Source: STF1-138 sp035356975 (GTDB taxonomy: Bacteria > Patescibacteriota > Patescibacteriia > UBA1558 > S5-K13). From it: a stretch of DNA of 10,423 nt. Made by a program: the position numbers and the translations under genes. Below, piece by piece: positions 7,141 through 10,423 of the stretch. The stretch spans positions 1-10,423 of the forward strand of contig DAORGW010000030.1 in NCBI GenBank assembly GCA_035356975.1. The letters run 5' to 3'. The notes under the pieces were generated by a model. The model saw nothing but the letters and a program-made list of their open reading frames with translations, had not been told where the DNA came from and did no database searches. The stretch's first letter is position 1; each line of letters begins with the position of its first letter.

Positions 7141-8913
7141 ATGATTAATAACGCAAATAAATATTCTATTGCTGAAATATTTAATGTCGATAGTAGAATA
7201 AAATATGTAATTCCTAAATTTCAGAGGGAATACACATGGAATAAAGATAATTGGGAAGAGCTTATTAATGACATTACCGAAAGCGATGGTAGTCATTTTA
7301 TTGGCTCAATAATATGCATTAAAAATCCCGAGTCAGATACTTATAGTCCGGAGCTGGAACTTATTGACGGTCAACAAAGATTGACAACGATTTCTCTTTT
7401 GTTTTGCTCAATGTATAAATTGTTGAAAGAAAAAATGCCAACCGATAATGAAGATTATAGTTATCATTTAACTAGTTTAAAAGGGAAAATAATTAATAGA
7501 AATGGTGGCGATATAAAATTAGAATTATCTCGACAGAATAACAACTTTAATGATTATAAATCAGTTTTAGATGAAATTGGGGTTAAAGATTTTTCCGATA
7601 AACCAAACAATAAGGGTAATAGAAGAATCTTTAAATGTTTTAGGTATTTCTTATCTAAATTAGAGGACAGAGATTATAAGGAAATACTGGAATTGCTTGA
7701 TAAAATAAGCAACACTTTATTAGTGAAGATTGAGGTTGATTCCCATTCCGATGCTTTTATGTTATTTGAAAGCTTAAATAATCGCGGGATTCCTTTGTCT
7801 GCTATCGATTTAATTAAGAATAAAATTTTAGCAAAACTCGAGGGAGATAAATTAATGACAGCGGATGCAGCTTTTGATAAATGGAATTTAATAATAAATA
7901 ATTTGCCTGATTATTCCATTCAAGAAAGATTTTTGAGACAGTATTATAATGCTTTTAAATATAATACAGATTTGGTTAAAGTGGGCGGTATCACCAGGGC
8001 GACAAAATCAAATATAATTAAAATTTACGAGAATCTTATTGATTTACGTCCAGAATATGTTTTTCGGGAATTAATTGAAAAATCAAATACTTATAGATTT
8101 TTAATTTCTCCTGAGAACAATGACGAAAAATTTTTTCCAGAATTACGAAAGGAACTTAAAGATTTAATAAATGTTAAGGCGGCCCCAGCTTATATTTTGT
8201 TGCTATATTTATTTTCCAATGAAAAATACGATGCAATTTTTTATAAAGAAGTAATTGTCTTTTTGGTAAAATATTTTATTCGTAGGAATATTACAGATTT
8301 TCCAAATACACGAAATCTTGATCAAATTTTTATTGATTTAATTGAAAAAATTGAAGAAGACGGAGGGGTTGCCTCTGCCGAATTTATTATTGAATGGTTG
8401 AGCAACAAAGAAAGAATGTCTAGCGGGGAATTATTTGAAGAAAAACTAAGAGGTGATTTGTATGAATTAAATGTCGATGCTACTAGATTTATCTTAAGTA
8501 AGATTGAGGAAAGTAAAAGCACGAAAGAGCACTTTAAAGATTTTTGGGCCAGAGATAATAGCGATAAACTTATTTGGACTATTGAGCATATCTTTCCAGA
8601 AGGAAAAAATATTCCTACTAATTGGATTGAGATGATTGCTGATGGAGATAAGGAAAAGGCAGAAAAGATTCAAGTTGAGCTGGTTCATAAAATAGGCAAT
8701 CTTACTTTAACTGGCTTTAATCAAAATCTATCTAATTTCGATTTCATGGTTAAGCGAGATAGAAAAAATAAAGATGATAATTTTATTGGTTACAAAAATG
8801 GTCTTTATTTAAATGAAGATTTAAAAGATAAAGAAACGTGGCTTGAAAAAGACATAGAAGAGAGAACTAATAAGCTTGTAAGCATTGCTTTGGATATTTT
8901 TAAGATAGATTAA
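7141..8913 (+). CDS. GmrSD-like DUF262-DUF1524 restriction protein
   Basis: The 590-residue protein has the two-domain build of the single-chain GmrS/GmrD family, type IV enzymes known for cutting modified phage DNA (for example glucosylated hydroxymethylcytosine) with nucleotide use by the DUF262 part. N-terminal DUF262: IPKFQREYTW (24-33), the ParB-like nucleotide motif IDGQQRLTT (75-83), and FESLNNRGIPLSAIDLIKN (209-227). C-terminal DUF1524 HNH nuclease: IEHIFPE (481-487, with H483) and HKIGNLTLTGFNQNLSN (516-532). All key residues are present, so it looks intact. It starts 23 bases after hsdR with no terminator between, and the next gene begins nine bases after its stop, so it is probably part of the same operon. 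No ribosome binding site is obvious. Family is confident; the actual substrate modification cannot be read from sequence. Confidence 0.92.
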   Translation: MINNANKYSIAEIFNVDSRIKYVIPKFQREYTWNKDNWEELINDITESDGSHFIGSIICIKNPESDTYSPELELIDGQQRLTTISLLFCSMYKLLKEKMPTDNEDYSYHLTSLKGKIINRNGGDIKLELSRQNNNFNDYKSVLDEIGVKDFSDKPNNKGNRRIFKCFRYFLSKLEDRDYKEILELLDKISNTLLVKIEVDSHSDAFMLFESLNNRGIPLSAIDLIKNKILAKLEGDKLMTADAAFDKWNLIINNLPDYSIQERFLRQYYNAFKYNTDLVKVGGITRATKSNIIKIYENLIDLRPEYVFRELIEKSNTYRFLISPENNDEKFFPELRKELKDLINVKAAPAYILLLYLFSNEKYDAIFYKEVIVFLVKYFIRRNITDFPNTRNLDQIFIDLIEKIEEDGGVASAEFIIEWLSNKERMSSGELFEEKLRGDLYELNVDATRFILSKIEESKSTKEHFKDFWARDNSDKLIWTIEHIFPEGKNIPTNWIEMIADGDKEKAEKIQVELVHKIGNLTLTGFNQNLSNFDFMVKRDRKNKDDNFIGYKNGLYLNEDLKDKETWLEKDIEERTNKLVSIALDIFKID

Positions 8914-8922
8914 ATAATTACG

Positions 8923-9450
8923 ATGAACAAAGGAATGACAGTTAAAGAATTTATTGAAGGAGTTTTTTTGGGAGAGTTGGAGCAAATGACCATTGGATCA
9001 GATGGATTAGCCTCGCATCCTTATTTAGGTTTTTCGATGATCGCTTCTTTTATTGAGATTCTTGGCGCTTGTTTAGATGACGAAGATTGGTCAAAGCAGG
9101 GTTTGTCCGAATCAAGATTTAGAGCTGCTATTACAGAGCTATTTCCGGGTAAATATCATCAGCACAACCAAAAAGGAGGTCAGTTTGATTTATATATTGG
9201 CTTAAGATGTTCGCTTGTTCACGCATTGCAACCTGGAGTGTTAATAGGCTTGTCTGAGAGAAAACACGAAATAAAAGCAAATGTATCTAATAAGCATCTA
9301 ACTATTCAGAATAACGAGTTGTTGCTTGTTTATGAAGATTTTTTAAATGATTTTAAAGAAGCTTGTAAAAAGGTTTTAATTAAAATTGAAAATAAGGAGC
9401 TTACAAGTCAGAAGGTTTATGGTCATAAATTGTCTGTGCCATTAAACTAA
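8923..9450 (+). CDS. Small helical protein with HEPN-like R-x4-H motif
   Basis: I cannot assign a named family to this 175-residue protein. It is mainly predicted helix, soluble, with no signal or membrane segment. Residues 90-101 read LYIGLRCSLVHA, giving R95-x4-H100. Such an R-x4-6-H motif in a helix is the active-site signature of HEPN-fold RNases found in many toxins and abortive-infection proteins. Other notable stretches are GFSMIASFIEILGACLDDED (36-55), HQHNQKGGQFDLY (79-91) and a C-terminal helix (about 132-157). It is the last gene of the operon, nine bases behind the DUF262-DUF1524 gene, which implies a linked job: a partner subunit, a regulator or a suicide effector. The start ATG follows ATTACG and lacks a Shine-Dalgarno sequence; a second ATG lies four codons on. 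Confidence 0.8.
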   Translation: MNKGMTVKEFIEGVFLGELEQMTIGSDGLASHPYLGFSMIASFIEILGACLDDEDWSKQGLSESRFRAAITELFPGKYHQHNQKGGQFDLYIGLRCSLVHALQPGVLIGLSERKHEIKANVSNKHLTIQNNELLLVYEDFLNDFKEACKKVLIKIENKELTSQKVYGHKLSVPLN

Positions 9451-9468
9451 TTCCACTCCTACAAACCA

Positions 9469-9594
9469 TTAACAGGCTTTCATTTCATTAAAATTAACTA
9501 ACTCTCGGATCTCTCTCCATTTTATCACCGCGTTTTCAATAGTGTTCCACTGGAGAGATGTAGCCCGTGCACTTGCAAAAATATAGCAATTATG
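9469..9594 (-). pseudogene. Possible gene relic, open frame without start
   Basis: On the minus strand a 41-codon frame is open from just after a TAG to a TAA at 9471-9469, with no usable ATG near its beginning. Its middle reads ASARATSLQWNTIENAVIK and WREIRELVNFNE, which looks like real amphipathic-helix protein. The stretch 9502-9576 is about half G+C, clearly richer than its surroundings. Together this suggests the 3' remnant of a foreign gene cut off by the terminator hairpin sequence. I recognise no family, and a chance open frame remains possible. Confidence 0.3.
9512..9558. repeat. Inverted repeat TCTCTCCA / TGGAGAGA
   Basis: Perfect 8-bp arms at 9512-9519 and 9551-9558 are separated by 31 bases in the intergenic region after the defence operon. 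TTCCACT also occurs twice directly, at 9451-9457 and 9545-9551. The region is G+C-richer than its flanks. It could be RNA structure or a recombination scar; nothing further distinguishes these. Confidence 0.3.
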
Positions 9595-9606
9595 CTATAT
9601 TTTTTT
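9577..9606 (+). terminator. Rho-independent terminator ending the defence operon
   Basis: Perfect 12-bp arms AAAAATATAGCA and TGCTATATTTTT flank an ATTA loop, and the T run extends to 9606. It lies 127 bases past the last operon stop. The A-rich left arm also gives a T run on the minus strand, so it may act in both directions. It isolates the operon from the gene starting at 9647. Confidence 0.8.
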
Positions 9607-9646
9607 GTTGTTCTTTATCAATATCATTCAACTAAAATACAAGAAA

Positions 9647-10174
9647 ATGATTGACTTAAATGCAAAAAGACAGGACGTTATCGCTGTCGCAACCGAACTG
9701 TTTGAAAAATTTGTAAGCATGTCGAAAGATGTACGCTCGGATGACAAAAAGAGAACCGGTATTCAGGTTCTTGTTTGGGAACCAGGAACAAGAAATTTGG
9801 TTATGATTTCCGCCAAGGATCCATCTGAGGCTGCTAAGTTTTTTTCAATTGAAAAGGCTGTTAGAGCAGAATGCAATTTTGATCATTCTTCACAAAATTC
9901 TGCCAATCCAGGTAAAATGCAATTTGCTGGAAGCATAGCTTTACAAATGAACGAAGTTCCCGGATTTGGAAATTTAAATGGCGATTCTATCCTTATTGCC
10001 TCAACCTCTGGCTTGAAAGAGGAAGAGGATGTAGCTGTTAGTATAGCCATTTTGTCTGAAATTACCGGACTTACTTTTAAAGAGGTTTGTAATATTGTTG
10101 ACCTAAATGATGGAGCGTTGCCCGACTGGTGCTATAATGAAACCAAGGGTTATTTCCAATTTTTGTTTGATTAA
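9647..10174 (+). CDS. Unrecognised soluble 175-residue protein
   Basis: I do not recognise this protein with confidence. It begins with an amphipathic helix (KRQDVIAVATELFEKFVSM), then a strand-rich middle (GIQVLVWEPGTRNLVMISA), a helix with DPSEAAKFFSIEKAVRAE (58-75), a segment FAGSIALQM (93-101), a strand-loop DSILIASTSGLKEEEDVAVS (113-132) and a C-terminal part ending LPDWCYNETKGYFQF. The order of a helical K-A stretch, a G-x-I segment and a small-residue loop with E-E-E-D-V-A is faintly like the GlcG/HbpS (DUF336) fold, but this is a weak impression. ATG 9647 was preferred to an in-frame TTG at 9605, which lies within the terminator's T run. No Shine-Dalgarno sequence and no good promoter are visible; TAAAAT at 9633-9638 could be a -10 box. 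It has its own terminator, so it appears to be a single-gene unit. Confidence 0.85.
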   Translation: MIDLNAKRQDVIAVATELFEKFVSMSKDVRSDDKKRTGIQVLVWEPGTRNLVMISAKDPSEAAKFFSIEKAVRAECNFDHSSQNSANPGKMQFAGSIALQMNEVPGFGNLNGDSILIASTSGLKEEEDVAVSIAILSEITGLTFKEVCNIVDLNDGALPDWCYNETKGYFQFLFD

Positions 10175-10193
10175 GAAGAAAGTGAAAAATCAC

Positions 10194-10224
10194 ACCCCAG
10201 AACTAAATAGTTTTGGGGTTTTTT
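10194..10224 (+). terminator. Rho-independent terminator after the 9647 gene
   Basis: Arms ACCCCAGAACTA and TAGTTTTGGGGT pair over 12 positions with one G-U wobble, followed by six T residues at 10219-10224. The hairpin starts 20 bases past the stop of the gene ending at 10174. Confidence 0.85.
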
Positions 10225-10293
10225 ATTTATATATCCTCGACAGGATGGTTGTAAAATTATTTTTAATAAAACAAATTCTCAATTTTTTTATAA

Positions 10294-10322
10294 TTGACAA
10301 ATCACATATTTTATGATAGAAT
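10294..10322 (+). promoter_or_regulatory. Near-consensus sigma-70 promoter with extended -10
   Basis: A perfect -35 box TTGACA (10294-10299) and the -10 box TAGAAT (10317-10322) lie 17 bases apart, with TG one base before the -10 box (extended -10). Transcription would start near 10329, about 56 bases before the ATG at 10385. This is the best promoter in the window and should be strong. Confidence 0.82.
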
Positions 10323-10331
10323 ACTTGAGTG

Positions 10332-10360
10332 ATTTTAAATTTGTGAATGAACTTTAAAAT
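10332..10360. promoter_or_regulatory. Inverted repeat in the leader of the right-edge gene
   Basis: Perfect arms ATTTTAAA (10332-10339) and TTTAAAAT (10353-10360) with a 13-base spacer lie directly after the predicted transcription start. It could be an operator or a weak hairpin. The arms are pure A/T, so chance is a real alternative. Confidence 0.25.
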
Positions 10361-10384
10361 AATAAAAACCTTAAAACTACAAGC

Positions 10385-10423
10385 ATGAATGAAGTTGTAA
10401 AACTTGAAAATTGTGGCTTAAAA
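10385..10423 (+). CDS. Start of a gene running off the right edge
   Basis: An ATG at 10385 opens a frame MNEVVKLENCGLK that continues to the last base. It sits behind a near-consensus promoter with a leader of about 56 bases, which strongly favours a real gene. Thirteen residues are too few to name a family. There is no Shine-Dalgarno sequence before the start. Confidence 0.65.
   Translation, partial: MNEVVKLENCGLK

Noticed and set aside
9605..9646. TTG start giving a 14-residue longer protein
   Set aside because: It falls in the T run of the operon terminator; the ATG at 9647 gives a more natural N-terminus.
10107..10316. 69-codon plus-strand frame
   Set aside because: It overlaps the end of the 9647 gene, its terminator and the promoter, and has no protein-like pattern.
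1..10423. CRISPR array, tRNA or rRNA genes, transposase or integrase genes
   Set aside because: No spaced direct-repeat array, no cloverleaf-like or rRNA-like sequence and no DDE or tyrosine recombinase motifs were seen by eye on either strand.

Overview
The window is AT-rich (roughly one third G+C), with tightly packed genes and A-rich start regions that mostly lack a Shine-Dalgarno sequence. Gene style, short intergenic spacing and the HTH/HsdM pairing suggest a small-genome uncultured bacterium, perhaps of the Patescibacteria (CPR), probably from a metagenome assembly. That placement is an impression; no ribosomal or other marker gene is present. The standard bacterial code fits: TGA serves as a stop once, and no gene needs it as a sense codon.

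Left part (1-1139): a gene start that may run off the left edge on the minus strand, a hairpin terminator, and a divergent minus-strand gene (208-1044) encoding a coiled-coil protein with a winged-helix-like C-terminus. Two copies of the palindrome TTAAC-N4-GTTAA bracket this gene. One of them overlaps the presumed transcription start of the main operon.

Centre (1140-9450): one co-directional run of six genes, apparently a single anti-phage operon. In order they are a 59-residue MerR/excisionase-type HTH protein, a type I methyltransferase fused in frame to half of a specificity subunit, an Abi_C-like abortive-infection protein, the restriction/translocation subunit HsdR, a GmrSD-like DUF262-DUF1524 protein, and a small protein with a HEPN-like R-x4-H motif. 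The HsdR gene is interrupted by 100 Ns. No separate hsdS exists in the window, so the fused half-specificity domain probably supplies DNA recognition. The Abi stop overlaps the hsdR start (ATGA). The operon thus appears to combine modification-blocked restriction (type I), probable restriction of modified DNA (DUF262-DUF1524) and two candidate HEPN-type RNase/suicide proteins.

Right part (9451-10423): a short intergenic stretch with a G+C-richer open relic on the minus strand, a strong bidirectional terminator, an unrecognised 175-residue protein with its own terminator, and a near-consensus promoter reading into a gene that continues beyond the right edge.
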